NCBI RefSeq assembly: GCF_002836945.1
Contig: NZ_NIJM01000008.1
Span: 1-64,000, forward strand
From: Shewanella chilikensis
GTDB taxonomy: Bacteria > Pseudomonadota > Gammaproteobacteria > Enterobacterales > Shewanellaceae
Length of the DNA stretch: 64,000 nucleotides
Direction of reading: 5' to 3'
Positions 50,511 to 61,160 of this stretch are shown here, one piece after another (the stretch's first letter is position 1; each line of letters begins with the position of its first letter). Below the pieces are notes generated by a model. That model searched no databases, had not been told where the DNA came from, and saw only the letters and a list, made by a program, of their open reading frames with translations. Made by a program: the position numbers and the translations under genes.

Positions 50511-50532
50511 GAAAACCCCGCAAGGGGTTTTC
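50511..50532 (+). terminator. Terminator after ftsH
   Basis: GAAAACCCC (50511-50519), loop gcaa, GGGGTTTTC (50524-50532). The tail is T-poor beyond the stem, so read-through into folP is possible. Confidence 0.7.
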
Positions 50533-50605
50533 TTGTTTCTGCCTGAAGGCACAATACGAAATCCAATAAAGATGTTCTCGCGCTTGACGCGTAAGGGAGT
50601 AATGA

Positions 50606-51442
50606 GTGTTTGAATTGAAGTCCGGTGCTCACCAACTACTACTCGATGAGCCTAAGGTGATGGGGATCCTCAACGTAACCCCGGATTCGTTTTCCGATGG
50701 CGGCCGTTTTTCTTCCTTTGAACTGGCCTGCCGACGTGCCGACCAAATGGTGGCCGATGGCGCCGTGTTTATCGATATCGGCGGCGAGTCCACCCGTCCA
50801 GGTGCTGCCGATGTCAGCGTCGAAGAGGAGCTTTCCCGGGTTGTTCCCCTGGTGGAGTATATTGCTGCCAAGCATCCCAAAACCTGGATCTCTTTAGATA
50901 CCAGCAAAGCCGAAGTGATGCGCGCCGGTATCAATGCCGGCGCTCACCTTATCAATGATGTGCGGGCCTTGCAGGAGCCGGGCGCCCTGCAAGCCGCTGC
51001 TGAACTGCAGGTGCCTGTATGTCTGATGCATATGCAGGGGCAGCCCAGAACCATGCAGAATGAGCCTCACTATGAGGATCTGCTCGCCGAGGTGAACGAC
51101 TTCTTTGCCAAGCGTATTGAGGCCTGTATTGAAGCGGGGATCGCCAGAGAGGCAATATTGCTGGATCCGGGTTTTGGATTTGGCAAGACGCTGGAACACA
51201 ATTATCATCTGCTGGCTCATTTGCAAGAGCTGGCAAAATTTGATCTGCCTTTACTTATCGGACTGTCGCGAAAGAGTATGATAGGAAATCTGCTTGAGCG
51301 CAGCGTAGATAGTAGATTGGCAGGTAGCCTGGCTGGCGCCATGTTGGCTGCTCAGCGGGGAGCTCATATTATTCGGGTACATGATGTTGCAGAGACTTGC
51401 GATGTACTTAAGGTGATGGCTGCCAGCAAACGTTTTGGATAA
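50606..51442 (+). CDS. folP: Dihydropteroate synthase
   Basis: The GTG start at 50606 lies 6 bases after aagggag; 278 residues. The pterin-binding motifs are intact: GILNVTPDSFSDGG, IGGESTRPGA, LDTSKAEVMRAG, and LIGLSRKSMIG with the sulfonamide-relevant SRKS loop. It joins p-aminobenzoate to the pterin in folate synthesis. It is followed by glmM after 104 bases, as in E. coli. Confidence 0.97.
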   Translation: MFELKSGAHQLLLDEPKVMGILNVTPDSFSDGGRFSSFELACRRADQMVADGAVFIDIGGESTRPGAADVSVEEELSRVVPLVEYIAAKHPKTWISLDTSKAEVMRAGINAGAHLINDVRALQEPGALQAAAELQVPVCLMHMQGQPRTMQNEPHYEDLLAEVNDFFAKRIEACIEAGIAREAILLDPGFGFGKTLEHNYHLLAHLQELAKFDLPLLIGLSRKSMIGNLLERSVDSRLAGSLAGAMLAAQRGAHIIRVHDVAETCDVLKVMAASKRFG

Positions 51443-51546
51443 TAAATGTATTTGGGATAAAAGCATTTCAAGCCAATAGGTCAGCCAATATTAGGTTTAC
51501 AGTATATAGAATAGCCATTTGAAGATGGTTCTCAGTAGGAGTGAAC

Positions 51547-52878
51547 GTGAGAAAGTTTTTTGGTACGGATGGGATCCGCGGCAAGGTCGGAGCGGGCAAG
51601 ATGACTCCGGAGTTGGCTCTTAAGCTTGGCTGGGCTGCCGGTAGGGTCTTGTCCCGCAGTGGCACTCGTAAAGTGATCATAGGCAAGGATACCCGGATCT
51701 CTGGTTATCTGTTTGAGTCGGCTCTGGAAGCCGGCCTGTCTGCCGCCGGGCTCAATGTGATGTTGATGGGCCCTATGCCGACGCCTGCAGTTGCCTACCT
51801 GACCCGAACATTCCGCGCCGAGGCCGGAGTGGTTATCAGTGCATCTCACAACCCCTACTACGATAACGGTATCAAGTTTTTCTCCACAGATGGCAGTAAG
51901 CTGGATGACGAGTTGGAACTTGAAATTGAAGCCGAGCTGGAAAAGCCTCTGGTTTGTGTCGAGTCACACCTGCTGGGGAAAGTCTCCCGCATTGATGATG
52001 CTGCCGGTCGTTATATCGAATATTGCAAAGGTAACTTCCCGGCGGACCAAACCCTCGCCGGACTCAAGATAGTGGTAGACTGTGCTCACGGCGCAACCTA
52101 TCACATCGCCCCCAATGTGTTCCGCGAACTGGGCGCCGAGGTAGTGACCATAGGGGATAAGCCCAATGGCATCAACATCAATGATCAGGTTGGCGCGACC
52201 TCCATGGCCAAGATTTGTGAGACCGTGGTCAGCGAAGGCGCCGATCTGGGTATCGCGCTCGATGGCGACGGTGACCGTATCATGATGGTCAATCGACAGG
52301 GTGAAGTGATAGACGGCGATCAGATCCTCTATATTCTTGCCTGCGACGCGCAAAAGCGCGGCATTCTTAAAGGCGGGGTTGTCGGTACTCTGATGTCCAA
52401 TCTGGGGCTCGAATTGGCGCTCAAACAGCTCAATATCCCTTTTGCCCGTTCCAAGGTCGGTGACCGCTATGTAATGGAGTTGCTGAAAGAGAAAGATTGG
52501 CGCATAGGTGGGGAGAACTCTGGCCATATCCTCAATCTGGATCATGGCACTACGGGTGATGGCATAGTGGCAGGTATTCTGGTGCTGGCGGCAATGCGTC
52601 GTCACAATGCGTCACTGGAAGAGCTGACTGAGTCGATGCAGATGTTGCCTCAGGTCCTTATTAATGTTCGCTTTGAAGGCAACTCAGATCCACTGGCGTC
52701 ACAACTGGTGAAAGACGCCCAAGTTCAGGTCGAGTCGCGACTTGGCGAGCGTGGCCGGGTACTGCTGCGTAAATCCGGAACTGAGCCTTTGATCCGGGTA
52801 ATGGTGGAAGGGGACGATGAAGTCCTGGTGCGCGCCCATGCCGAAACCATAGCCGCCGCAGTCAAACAAGCGGTTTAA
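51547..52878 (+). CDS. glmM: Phosphoglucosamine mutase
   Basis: I choose the GTG at 51547 ([15 protein letters not shown]), 5 bases after taggag; the GTG six bases upstream overlaps that site. The 443-residue mutase has the phosphoserine loop [14 protein letters not shown] near residue 100, the metal loop DGDGDR and the sugar loop GGENSGH. It makes glucosamine-1-phosphate for peptidoglycan and LPS. Confidence 0.97.
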   Translation: MRKFFGTDGIRGKVGAGKMTPELALKLGWAAGRVLSRSGTRKVIIGKDTRISGYLFESALEAGLSAAGLNVMLMGPMPTPAVAYLTRTFRAEAGVVISASHNPYYDNGIKFFSTDGSKLDDELELEIEAELEKPLVCVESHLLGKVSRIDDAAGRYIEYCKGNFPADQTLAGLKIVVDCAHGATYHIAPNVFRELGAEVVTIGDKPNGININDQVGATSMAKICETVVSEGADLGIALDGDGDRIMMVNRQGEVIDGDQILYILACDAQKRGILKGGVVGTLMSNLGLELALKQLNIPFARSKVGDRYVMELLKEKDWRIGGENSGHILNLDHGTTGDGIVAGILVLAAMRRHNASLEELTESMQMLPQVLINVRFEGNSDPLASQLVKDAQVQVESRLGERGRVLLRKSGTEPLIRVMVEGDDEVLVRAHAETIAAAVKQAV

Positions 52879-53060
52879 ACTGGCATTCTTCAGCTTAATC
52901 AAAGTAAAATTAACGACTTAAGTTGGAATTGTGAGCGATTTACTGAGTGTGAGCATAAAAAGTAGCCGAACACACAGTAAATCGCAAAAATTCCGTAATC
53001 AGGTATTGTAAGTTAATAAGTGGTTCGCTATTATTCACGCCGCTTTCAGAGGAGATGGTG

Positions 53061-53843
53061 ATGGCACTCAGACGTCCAATGGTAGCAGGCAACTGGAAAA
53101 TGAATGGCAGTGCACAGTTGGCACAAGAGCTGTTCAAGAAGTTTGCCAGCAAGCTACATAATGATTCTGTTGAAGTGGTTTTATGCCCACCAGCGATTTA
53201 CCTGGAAAGCGTAAGGCAACTGCTCGAAGCTAACAAAGAAACCCTGAATGGTTCTCTGGTTAGAATGGGGGCTCAAAACCTGAGTCAGCACGATTTTGGT
53301 GCTTATACAGGTGAAACCTCGGGGCGGATGCTGAAAGATGCCGGTTGTCGTTATGTGATAATTGGTCACTCGGAACGCCGTCGTATGTACGGTGAAACGA
53401 GTAATATAGTGGCAGAGAAATTTGCCGCGGCTCAAAAGCACGGTCTGACTCCGATACTTTGTGTTGGTGAATCTGGCCCGGCTCGTGAAGCAAGACGTAC
53501 CTTTGAGGTGCTTGCCGAGGAGCTTGATGTGGTAATCGAAAAGAACGGTACCATGGCTTTTGATAATGCGATCATCGCCTATGAGCCCCTTTGGGCTGTA
53601 GGGACAGGAAAGAGCGCAACACCAGAGCAGGCGCAAGAAGTTCACGCGTTTATACGCAATCGCCTCTCTGAAGTGTCCCCTTATATTGGGGAAAACATCA
53701 GGATCTTGTACGGCGGCAGTGTCACACCAAGTAATGCTGCAGATTTATTCGCCCAACCTGATGTAGATGGTGGACTGATAGGCGGTGCTAGCTTAAACTC
53801 TACCGAATTCTTGAGTTTATGTTCAATAGCAATGAGCGCTTAA
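53061..53843 (+). CDS. tpiA: Triosephosphate isomerase
   Basis: The ATG at 53061 lies 7 bases after agaggag (the ATG at 53055 is only one base away); 260 residues. Substrate and catalytic motifs are GNWKMNG (Lys), IIGHSERR (His) and AYEPLWAVGTG (Glu), and the phosphate loop GGSV is present. The stop is almost adjacent to the secG start, so the two are co-transcribed. Confidence 0.97.
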   Translation: MALRRPMVAGNWKMNGSAQLAQELFKKFASKLHNDSVEVVLCPPAIYLESVRQLLEANKETLNGSLVRMGAQNLSQHDFGAYTGETSGRMLKDAGCRYVIIGHSERRRMYGETSNIVAEKFAAAQKHGLTPILCVGESGPAREARRTFEVLAEELDVVIEKNGTMAFDNAIIAYEPLWAVGTGKSATPEQAQEVHAFIRNRLSEVSPYIGENIRILYGGSVTPSNAADLFAQPDVDGGLIGGASLNSTEFLSLCSIAMSA

Positions 53844-53844
53844 T

Positions 53845-54150
53845 ATGAAAGAAGTACTGATGGTTATTTACTTGTTGGTGGCTTTGGGTCTGATTGGACT
53901 CATTCTTATCCAGCAAGGCAAGGGAGCTGACATGGGCGCATCTTTTGGTGCCGGTGCTTCAGGAACCCTGTTCGGTTCAGCAGGTTCAGGTAACTTTCTG
54001 ACTCGGACAACGGCGATTCTCGCTATCGCGTTTTTCACTCTCAGCCTGGTTATCGGCAATATGAGTGCGCATCACGTGAAGCAGGATACCAACATTTTGG
54101 GGCCTGAGGTAGAACAGACCCAACAGTCTGAGAGCAAAATTCCAGACTAA
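53845..54150 (+). CDS. secG: Protein translocase subunit SecG
   Basis: The 101-residue protein has two helices (VIYLLVALGLIGLILIQQGK and TTAILAIAFFTLSLVIGNM) separated by the Gly/Ala/Ser-rich GADMGASFGAGASGTLFG loop typical of SecG, and a short charged C-terminus. It supports SecYE. It starts one base after tpiA ends and runs into the tRNA-Leu gene 10 bases on. Confidence 0.97.
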   Translation: MKEVLMVIYLLVALGLIGLILIQQGKGADMGASFGAGASGTLFGSAGSGNFLTRTTAILAIAFFTLSLVIGNMSAHHVKQDTNILGPEVEQTQQSESKIPD

Positions 54151-54160
54151 TACCGAATAT

Positions 54161-54247
54161 GCCGAGGTGGTGAAATTGGTAGACGCGCAGCCTTGAGGTG
54201 GCTGTGACCTAACGGTCGTGCGGGTTCAAGTCCCGCTCTCGGCACCA
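54161..54247 (+). tRNA. leuU: tRNA-Leu (anticodon GAG)
   Basis: The 87-base sequence gccgagg...ctcggcacca folds as a type II tRNA with a long variable arm. The anticodon loop is cttgagg (anticodon GAG), and the T loop is ggttcaagtcc. The CCA end is encoded. It lies 10 bases after secG and is probably cut from that transcript. Confidence 0.97.
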
Positions 54248-54329
54248 ATCTTTAACTGAGTTAATGAATGTGAAATTTTTCTCAGTTATTGCAAGTGAAA
54301 GCTGAAATCAGTAAACTTGCAGCAGTTGA

Positions 54330-54406
<77 letters not shown>

Positions 54407-54415
54407 GCTCCCAGT

Positions 54416-54443
54416 GATGAATTAAGCTAATATTTAATTCATC
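54416..54443 (+). other. Processing hairpin after tRNA-fMet
   Basis: GATGAATTAA (54416-54425) pairs perfectly with TTAATTCATC (54434-54443) over an 8-nt loop, 10 bases after the CCA. There is no T run, so a role in tRNA 3' processing is likelier than termination. Confidence 0.6.
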
Positions 54444-54470
54444 CTGTTTACAGGTTCTTGAACATAATGA

Positions 54471-54492
54471 CCTCGTGATTACGGGGTTTTTT
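54471..54492 (+). terminator. Leader terminator 1 upstream of rimP
   Basis: CCTCGT (54471-54476), loop gatt, ACGGGG (54481-54486) with one T-G pair, then six T. Confidence 0.7.
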
Positions 54493-54541
54493 GTTATCTG
54501 GGACTTTTAAAATTGCTGCCTTTTACGGCAGCTCAATACTG

Positions 54542-54563
54542 GGGCTATTAATAGCCCTTTTTT
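54542..54563 (+). terminator. Leader terminator 2 upstream of rimP
   Basis: GGGCTA (54542-54547), loop ttaa, TAGCCC (54552-54557), then six T. Two weak terminators in tandem between metY and rimP resemble the attenuated leader of the E. coli nusA operon. Confidence 0.75.
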
Positions 54564-54580
54564 GTTTTTCGGGGGTTACC

Positions 54581-55036
54581 TTGGCAACATTAGAATCCAG
54601 ACTCACAGAAATGCTTACTCCAGCAGTGGAAGGCCTCGGCTACCAGCTCTGGGGTATTGAATTTGTTAAGGCCGGCAAGCATTCAACCTTGCGGCTCTTT
54701 ATTGACAGTGAGAACGGCATTAATATTGAAGATTGTGCCAATGCCAGTCGTCAGGCGAGCGCCATTCTGGATGTCGAGGACCCAATCACTTCCGAATACA
54801 CGCTGGAAGTCTCCTCTCCCGGTCTCGATAGGCCGCTGTTCACCTCTGAGCAATATGGTATGTACCTTGGAGAGGAAGCAAAGATTCAACTGACTATGCC
54901 GGTAGCGGGTAGTCGTAACTTAAAAGGTACCATCACTAAGGTGGAAGGGCAGATGCTCACTCTGACAGTGGATGGAAAAGACTTGATTATTGCCTTGGAT
55001 AACATCCGTAAAGGCAACCTGATCGCTAAGTTTTGA
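54581..55036 (+). CDS. rimP: Ribosome maturation factor RimP
   Basis: The TTG at 54581 ([12 protein letters not shown]) after ggggg matches the E. coli RimP N-terminus and gives 151 residues; an ATG 30 codons upstream would start inside the leader before the second terminator and is unlikely. Conserved segments are [17 protein letters not shown] and [14 protein letters not shown]. RimP is needed for 30S subunit maturation. It is the first gene of rimP-nusA-infB. Confidence 0.95.
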   Translation: MATLESRLTEMLTPAVEGLGYQLWGIEFVKAGKHSTLRLFIDSENGINIEDCANASRQASAILDVEDPITSEYTLEVSSPGLDRPLFTSEQYGMYLGEEAKIQLTMPVAGSRNLKGTITKVEGQMLTLTVDGKDLIIALDNIRKGNLIAKF

Positions 55037-55063
55037 TGGTTTCAAGGTGAACGAGGCAAGACG

Positions 55064-56563
55064 ATGAATAAAGATATTTTGCTGGTCGCTGAAGCGGTTT
55101 CCAACGAAAAGGCTGTACCGCGCGAAAAGATTTTCGAGGCGCTCGAAATTGCGCTGGCTACCGCAACCAAGAAAAAGTATGAAGGCGATATCGATGTTCG
55201 TGTTGCCATAGATCGCAAAACTGGCGATTACGAGACTTTCCGTCGCTGGTTGGTGGTTGATGATAACGGTGAAGCGTTGGAAAACCCTTACCGTGAAATC
55301 ACTCTGGAAGCGGCTCGTTATGAGAACCCTGAGATCCAGCCTGGCGAGTTCATTGAAGATGAAATCGATTCGGTACAATTTGACCGTATTACTACTCAAA
55401 CCGCCAAGCAGGTAATAGTACAGAAAGTCCGTGAAGCCGAGCGCGCCCAAATCGTCGAGCAGTTTATCGACAAAGAAGGTGAGTTGGTTACCGGTGTGGT
55501 CAAAAAGAGCAACCGCGACAGCGTAGTGGTTGATCTCGGCAACAACGCCGATGGCGTGCTGTTCAAAGAAGACCTGATCTCCCGTGAGACTTTCCGTCCT
55601 GGTGACCGGGTACGCTCCCTGCTGTATGCTGTGCGTCCTGAGGCTCGTGGTGCTCAGTTGTTCCTGACCCGCACCAAGCCTGAAATGTTGATCGAACTGT
55701 TCCGTGTTGAAGTACCGGAAATTGCCGATGAGATGATCGAAGTGATGGGCGCCGCCCGCGACCCAGGTTCACGTGCCAAGATCGCCGTGAAATCAAACGA
55801 TCGTCGTATCGACCCTATCGGGGCTTGCGTCGGTATGCGCGGTGCCCGGGTGCAGGCTGTATCCAATGAACTTGGTGGCGAGCGTGTTGACATAGTGCTG
55901 TGGGACGATAACCCGGCACAATTTGTTATCAACGCTATGGCACCAGCCGATGTGGCCTCAATTATTGTTGACGAAGATAACCACTCAATGGATATCGCCG
56001 TCGAAGCCGATAGTCTGGCACAAGCTATCGGCCGCAATGGTCAAAACGTTCGTTTGGCGACACAGCTGACAGGCTGGGTACTGAACGTGATGACAGTGGA
56101 AGACATGAACAAGAAACATCAGGCCGAAAGCGCCAAAGTGATGGAGCTGTTCGTGGGTGCGTTGGATGTGGACGAAGATTTCGCCCAGGTGCTGGCCGAC
56201 GAAGGATTCACCTCTCTGGAAGAGGTGGCTTATGTTCCTGTTTCCGAGCTGTTGGCCATCGAAGGATTTGATGAGGACATAGTTGCCGCATTGCGTGAGC
56301 GCGCCAAGGCTGCCTTGTCTACCCGTGCACTGGCATCCGAAGAAGCACTGGATGGTGCCGAACCTAGCGAAGAGTTGTTGTCCATGCCTGAAATGGAGCG
56401 CCACCTGGCGTACGTTTTGGCAAGTATGGGTGTGATAACTCTGGAAGATTTAGCCGAGCAAGGCATTGACGATTTGATCGAAATTGAAGAATTGACAGAA
56501 GAAAAAGCAGGTGAGCTCATCATGGCAGCCCGCAACATCTGTTGGTTTGGCGAAGAAGCATAG
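55064..56563 (+). CDS. nusA: Transcription termination/antitermination factor NusA
   Basis: The 499-residue protein has the N-terminal polymerase-binding domain, S1 (about 135-200), two KH domains ([14 protein letters not shown] and [18 protein letters not shown]), and two C-terminal acidic repeats (from about 360) as in enterobacteria. It modulates pausing, termination and antitermination. It is in an operon with rimP and infB, where it may act on the leader terminators. Confidence 0.98.
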   Translation: MNKDILLVAEAVSNEKAVPREKIFEALEIALATATKKKYEGDIDVRVAIDRKTGDYETFRRWLVVDDNGEALENPYREITLEAARYENPEIQPGEFIEDEIDSVQFDRITTQTAKQVIVQKVREAERAQIVEQFIDKEGELVTGVVKKSNRDSVVVDLGNNADGVLFKEDLISRETFRPGDRVRSLLYAVRPEARGAQLFLTRTKPEMLIELFRVEVPEIADEMIEVMGAARDPGSRAKIAVKSNDRRIDPIGACVGMRGARVQAVSNELGGERVDIVLWDDNPAQFVINAMAPADVASIIVDEDNHSMDIAVEADSLAQAIGRNGQNVRLATQLTGWVLNVMTVEDMNKKHQAESAKVMELFVGALDVDEDFAQVLADEGFTSLEEVAYVPVSELLAIEGFDEDIVAALRERAKAALSTRALASEEALDGAEPSEELLSMPEMERHLAYVLASMGVITLEDLAEQGIDDLIEIEELTEEKAGELIMAARNICWFGEEA

Positions 56564-56587
56564 TCGATCAACAGGGGGATTTAACTG

Positions 56588-59245
56588 ATGGCAGAGACAA
56601 CAGTAGAGAAACTGTCCACTGAAGTGGGAAAAAGCGTAGAGCGATTGATCGAGCAGTTTTCCAAGGCCGGTATCAAGAAAGGCAAGGATGACAGTGTCAC
56701 CGAGGCCGAGAAACAGCAACTGCTGGACTACCTGAAAAAACAACATGGTGCGGACAGTGCGCCCACCAAGATGACATTACAGCGTAAAACTGTATCGACT
56801 TTGAGTGTTGCCGGCAGCGGCGGCCAGTCCAAAGACGTCAAAGTCGAAGTACGCAAGAAACGCACCTTTGTGAAGCGTGACCCGGCCGAGTTGGCCCGTC
56901 AGGCGGAAGAACAGGCTCGCGCCGAAGCAGAAGCCAAAGCTCAGGCAGAAGCCGAAGCGAAAGCCAAGGCAGAAGCGGAAGCCAAGGCTAAGGCAGAAGC
57001 CGAAGCGAAAGCCAAGGCGGAAGCTGAAGCCAAAGCCAAGGCCAAAGTGGCTCAGGATGCCGGTAAAGCCAAAGAAGAGGTTAAGGCCGATCCCAAGACC
57101 AGCGCCGAGCAGGAAGCTGCCCGTGTTGAGGCCGAGCGTCTGAAAGCGGCTCAAGCTGAAGCTGTTAAGCGCAAGGCCGATGAAGAAGCCGCCCGTGCGG
57201 CAGCCGAAGCCCGTCGCCTGGCTGAAGAGAATGAAAAACGCTGGGCCGAAGAAGAGCGCCAGCGTCTAGAAGCCGAGAAGCGCAGCGATCATCATATCAC
57301 CACCTCTAAAGTGGCCCGCGCCGCCGAAGACACCAGTGATATGGATGAGGAGAAGCGTGGTCGTCGTTCACGTCACAAGAGTGCCGGTAAGAAACGTACC
57401 AAGGATTCCCGTGACGGTCGTGAGCGCAATATCCGCAATCGTGCGCCTCAAGCCATGAGCCATGGCTTCAATAAGCCGGTAGCCGCGGTAAACCGCGATG
57501 TACGTATAGGTGAAACCATTACTGTGGCCGAGCTGGCGCAGAAGATGGCCATCAAAGCCACTGAAATCATCAAGACCATGATGAAGATGGGCTCTATGGT
57601 GACCATTAACCAAGTACTGGATCAGGAAACTGCCCAACTGGTTGCCGAGGAGATGGGCCACAAGGTTGTGCTTATCCGTGAAAACGAGCTGGAGCATCAG
57701 GTTCTGGCCGATCGTGACGGTGAAGATGTCAAACTGGAGCCTCGTGCGCCGGTTGTGACCATCATGGGTCACGTTGACCACGGTAAGACCTCGCTGCTTG
57801 ATTATATCCGTCGCACTAAGGTCGCGGCCGGTGAGGCCGGTGGTATTACCCAGCATATCGGTGCCTACCATGTAGAAACCGATAACGGCATGATCACCTT
57901 CTTGGATACTCCAGGCCACGCAGCGTTTACCGCCATGCGTGCCCGTGGTGCCAAGGCCACAGATATCGTGATTCTGGTTGTGGCTGCCGATGATGGCGTA
58001 ATGCCTCAGACTATTGAAGCTATCCAGCATGCCAAGGCCGGCGGTGTACCGCTGATCGTGGCAGTGAACAAGATGGATAAGCCTGAAGCCGATGTCGATC
58101 GCGTCAAGAGTGAACTGTCCCAGCACGGCGTGATGTCGGAAGATTGGGGCGGCGACAACATGTTTGTGTTTGTTTCTGCCAAGACTGGTATGGGCGTGGA
58201 CGAGCTGCTGGAAGGCATCTTGCTGCAAGCCGAAATCCTCGAACTCAAGGCCGTACGTGACGGCATGGCCGCCGGTGTGGTTGTTGAGTCTCAGCTGGAC
58301 AAGGGTCGCGGTCCTGTTGCTACCATCCTGGTTCAGGAAGGTACTTTGCGTCAGGGCGATATCGTTCTGTGTGGTCTGGAGTACGGTAAGATCCGTGCCA
58401 TGAAGGATGAAAACGGCAAGAACATTACTGAAGCCGGTCCGTCGATTCCGGTTGAAATCCTGGGTCTGTCCGGGGTGCCTTCTGCCGGTGACGAAGCGAC
58501 AGTTGTTCGTGACGAGCGTAAGGCCCGTGAAGTTGCCCTGTATCGTCAGGGTAAGTTCCGCGATATCAAGCTGGCGCGTCAGCAGAAGTCCAAGCTGGAA
58601 AACATGTTTGCCAACATGACTGAAGGTGAAGTGAAAGAGCTGAATATCGTGCTCAAGTCCGACGTACAGGGTTCTTTGGAAGCCATCGTCGACTCGCTGA
58701 CCCGTCTGTCTACCGAAGAAGTGAAAGTGAACATCATCGCCAGTGGCGTGGGTGCACTGACTGAGACAGATGCGACTCTGGCCGCAGCGTCCAACGCCAT
58801 CATGGTGGGCTTCAACGTCCGTGCCGATGCACAGGCCCGTAAGACCATCGAAAGTGAGAGTGTGGATCTGCGTTACTACAGCGTGATCTACGACCTCATT
58901 GACGAAGTCAAGTCGGCCATGAGCGGTATGCTTTCTCCTGAATTCAAGCAAGAGATCATTGGTCTGGCTGAAGTGCGAGATGTGTTCAAGTCGCCTAAAC
59001 TGGGTGCAATCGCCGGTTGTATGGTGACCGAAGGTATCGTTAAGCGCAGCGCACCTATCCGGGTTCTGCGTGAGAACGTGGTTATCTATGAAGGTGAGCT
59101 AGAGTCTCTGCGTCGCTTTAAAGATGACGTTAGCGAAGTTCGCAATGGCATGGAATGTGGTATCGGTGTGAAGAACTACAATGATGTTCGCGTAGGCGAC
59201 CAGATTGAGGTGTTCGAAACCGTCGAGGTTGCCCGTACCCTGTAA
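56588..59245 (+). CDS. infB: Translation initiation factor IF-2
   Basis: The 885-residue GTPase has an IF2N region, a long Ala/Glu/Lys-rich linker with five 8-residue repeats (residues about 112-151), and a second IF2N domain. Then come the G domain ([22 protein letters not shown], and SAKTGMG) and C-terminal domains that hold fMet-tRNA. Its substrate tRNA gene lies in the same cluster. An internal start for a shorter IF-2 form cannot be judged by eye. Confidence 0.98.
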   Translation: MAETTVEKLSTEVGKSVERLIEQFSKAGIKKGKDDSVTEAEKQQLLDYLKKQHGADSAPTKMTLQRKTVSTLSVAGSGGQSKDVKVEVRKKRTFVKRDPAELARQAEEQARAEAEAKAQAEAEAKAKAEAEAKAKAEAEAKAKAEAEAKAKAKVAQDAGKAKEEVKADPKTSAEQEAARVEAERLKAAQAEAVKRKADEEAARAAAEARRLAEENEKRWAEEERQRLEAEKRSDHHITTSKVARAAEDTSDMDEEKRGRRSRHKSAGKKRTKDSRDGRERNIRNRAPQAMSHGFNKPVAAVNRDVRIGETITVAELAQKMAIKATEIIKTMMKMGSMVTINQVLDQETAQLVAEEMGHKVVLIRENELEHQVLADRDGEDVKLEPRAPVVTIMGHVDHGKTSLLDYIRRTKVAAGEAGGITQHIGAYHVETDNGMITFLDTPGHAAFTAMRARGAKATDIVILVVAADDGVMPQTIEAIQHAKAGGVPLIVAVNKMDKPEADVDRVKSELSQHGVMSEDWGGDNMFVFVSAKTGMGVDELLEGILLQAEILELKAVRDGMAAGVVVESQLDKGRGPVATILVQEGTLRQGDIVLCGLEYGKIRAMKDENGKNITEAGPSIPVEILGLSGVPSAGDEATVVRDERKAREVALYRQGKFRDIKLARQQKSKLENMFANMTEGEVKELNIVLKSDVQGSLEAIVDSLTRLSTEEVKVNIIASGVGALTETDATLAAASNAIMVGFNVRADAQARKTIESESVDLRYYSVIYDLIDEVKSAMSGMLSPEFKQEIIGLAEVRDVFKSPKLGAIAGCMVTEGIVKRSAPIRVLRENVVIYEGELESLRRFKDDVSEVRNGMECGIGVKNYNDVRVGDQIEVFETVEVARTL
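56921..57040 (+). repeat. Five 24-bp tandem repeats inside infB
   Basis: Five contiguous 24-bp units (56921, 56945, 56969, 56993, 57017) each encode AEAEAKAK or AEAEAKAQ. Units two and four are identical (gcagaagccgaagcgaaagc plus caag); the others differ at a few bases. They encode part of the helical linker. Confidence 0.92.
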
Positions 59246-59258
59246 CGACAACATCGAA

Positions 59259-59280
59259 AAGGGCGGCAGAGGCCGCCCTT
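59259..59280 (+). terminator. infB-rbfA intergenic hairpin
   Basis: AAGGGCGGC (59259-59267), loop agag, GCCGCCCTT (59272-59280). No T run follows and rbfA begins 22 bases on, so it is more likely an attenuator or RNA-stability element. Confidence 0.55.
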
Positions 59281-59302
59281 GTTGATTTTGGGGAAGAATA
59301 CT

Positions 59303-59716
59303 ATGGCAAAAGAATTTAGTCGTACCCGGCGTATTGCCCAGCAACTGCAACAGGAACTGGCGCAGGTACTGCAGCGTGATATGAAAGATCCTCGTGTAGG
59401 CATGGTCACGGTTAATGACGTGGAAGTCTCACGGGATCTAAGTTATGCAAAAGTGTATGTCACCTTCTTTGAAGAAGACCCGGTTAAGGTTGATGAAAAG
59501 CTGGCTGCACTTAACAAGGCAGCGCCTTATGCCCGCACCTTGGTAGCCGGCAGAATGAAGCTCAGGGTGATGCCTGAACTGAAATTTGTCTATGACAAGT
59601 CTCTGGTCGAGGGGATGAGAATGTCCAACCTGGTAACTGAGGTCATCAATCAGGACAAGGCCAAGCAGCAAACTTTTGGCACTGAATCTCACGACAAGGA
59701 TGAGGAAAACAACTGA
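59303..59716 (+). CDS. rbfA: Ribosome-binding factor A
   Basis: The ATG at 59303 after ggggaag gives 137 residues ([20 protein letters not shown]). The KH-like fold is seen in [19 protein letters not shown] and [14 protein letters not shown]. It acts in late 30S maturation. Its stop overlaps the truB start (TGATG). Confidence 0.97.
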   Translation: MAKEFSRTRRIAQQLQQELAQVLQRDMKDPRVGMVTVNDVEVSRDLSYAKVYVTFFEEDPVKVDEKLAALNKAAPYARTLVAGRMKLRVMPELKFVYDKSLVEGMRMSNLVTEVINQDKAKQQTFGTESHDKDEENN

Positions 59717-60669
59717 TGGCGCGTCGTCCCAAAGGCCGTTTGGTCGATGGTATCGTCCTGTTGGATAAAGACACTGGCATGAGTTCCAACTTTGCCCTGC
59801 AAAGGGTAAAGCGGATCTACAACGCCGCCAAGGCCGGCCATACCGGCGCGCTGGATCCTCTGGCGACCGGTATGCTACCCATCTGTCTTGGCGAAGCCAC
59901 CAAGTTTTCCCAGCATCTGTTGGATGCTGATAAACGCTATCTGGTGACAGCTAAGCTTGGACAGCGAACTGATACTAGCGATTCAGACGGTGAAGTGGTG
60001 CAAACTAGGCCGGTTGAGTTTTCCATGGCTCAATTGGAACAGGCGCTGGAGCATTTTCGTGGCGATAGCATGCAGGTGCCTTCCATGTACTCGGCACTCA
60101 AGTATCAGGGCCAACCCTTGTACAAGTACGCCCGTGAAGGCAAGGAAGTGCCTCGCGAAGCCAGGCCTATTCACGTTTATGAGCTCAAGTTCATCTCTTG
60201 GGAGAATGACGAGCTGACGCTGGATATTCACTGCTCCAAGGGCACTTATATTCGCACCATAATAGATGACTTGGGGGAAATGCTTGGCTGCGGCGCCCAT
60301 GTGATCATGCTGCGCCGTACTCAGGTGGCGGGTTATCCCTATGAGCGTATGGTTAGTCTGGCACAGCTCGAAGCCTTGCTGGAACAGGCCATGACCGAAG
60401 AGCGGGTGCCTTCTGAGCTATTGGACCCTTTGCTGCTTCCCATGGATACGGCGGTTGCCGATCTTCCCGAGTGCAACGTCCCCGACGCCATGGCCGGTTA
60501 TTTGCTTAATGGTAACCCGGTGCGGGTTGCCAAGCTGGAAGCAGATACTCTGGTGCGGATCACCTTGGGTGACAGCAAGCGCTTCATTGGTGTCGGCATG
60601 ATGAATGACGATGGTTTGTTGGCTCCTAAACGCTTGGTAGTGTTACCTGAGGCAAAAAGCCGAGCTTGA
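59716..60669 (+). CDS. truB: tRNA pseudouridine(55) synthase TruB
   Basis: The 317-residue enzyme makes pseudouridine 55 in the T loop of tRNAs. The catalytic Asp is in [15 protein letters not shown] near residue 47, and the tRNA-binding [14 protein letters not shown] is present. A C-terminal PUA-like region ends the protein. It is coupled to rbfA through overlapping codons. Confidence 0.97.
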   Translation: MARRPKGRLVDGIVLLDKDTGMSSNFALQRVKRIYNAAKAGHTGALDPLATGMLPICLGEATKFSQHLLDADKRYLVTAKLGQRTDTSDSDGEVVQTRPVEFSMAQLEQALEHFRGDSMQVPSMYSALKYQGQPLYKYAREGKEVPREARPIHVYELKFISWENDELTLDIHCSKGTYIRTIIDDLGEMLGCGAHVIMLRRTQVAGYPYERMVSLAQLEALLEQAMTEERVPSELLDPLLLPMDTAVADLPECNVPDAMAGYLLNGNPVRVAKLEADTLVRITLGDSKRFIGVGMMNDDGLLAPKRLVVLPEAKSRA

Positions 60670-60670
60670 C

Positions 60671-60699
60671 TTGCGATCTACAGCCCTTGGGGTTATTAT
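60671..60699 (+). promoter_or_regulatory. Candidate sigma-70 promoter of rpsO
   Basis: TTGCGA (60671-60676), 17-base spacer, TATTAT (60694-60699). It lies immediately after truB and would give a leader of about 58 bases, where S15 could bind to control its own translation. Confidence 0.6.
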
Positions 60700-60763
60700 G
60701 TCGCGCCCTTGGCTGAGTTAGTGATCGGCTGGGGAAACTATAAAGACTATTTTGGAGAGACAC

Positions 60764-61033
60764 ATGTCACTAAGTACTGAAGCGAAAGCGAAAATCCTGG
60801 CTGAATTCGGCCGTGGCGAAAACGATAGCGGTTCTACTGAAGTTCAGGTTGCACTGTTGACTGCTCAGATCAACCACCTGCAAGGCCACTTTAAAGAGCA
60901 TACTCACGATCACCACTCTCGTCGTGGTCTGCTGCGTATGGTTAGTTCTCGTCGTAAGCTGTTGGCTTACCTGAAGCGTACCGATGTCGCTCGTTATACC
61001 GCTCTGATCCAGAAGCTGGGTCTGCGTCGCTAA
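60764..61033 (+). CDS. rpsO: 30S ribosomal protein S15
   Basis: The ATG at 60764 after ttggagaga gives 89 residues, the standard S15 length ([20 protein letters not shown]). The conserved [20 protein letters not shown] and [19 protein letters not shown] are intact. S15 nucleates the 30S platform. Strong codon bias fits high expression. Confidence 0.98.
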   Translation: MSLSTEAKAKILAEFGRGENDSGSTEVQVALLTAQINHLQGHFKEHTHDHHSRRGLLRMVSSRRKLLAYLKRTDVARYTALIQKLGLRR

Positions 61034-61055
61034 TCGCGAACTGTACCAAAAGAAG

Positions 61056-61079
61056 AGGAGACTTAGGTCTCCTTTTTTT
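61056..61079 (+). terminator. Terminator after rpsO
   Basis: AGGAGAC (61056-61062), loop ttag, GTCTCCT (61067-61073), then T to 61079. Confidence 0.92.
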
Positions 61080-61160
61080 GTGTCTGCAATTTTGGGGAAG
61101 CGTATTTTTACTCGCCCCTTTTCACTCAATGTCAGTCATCAAAAACTGGCTGATTACAAC

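Noticed and set aside
57368-58951. 527-codon open frame on the minus strand inside infB
   Set aside because: It lies wholly antisense to infB, has no recognisable domain and a His/Thr-rich composition that comes from the complement of biased infB codons.
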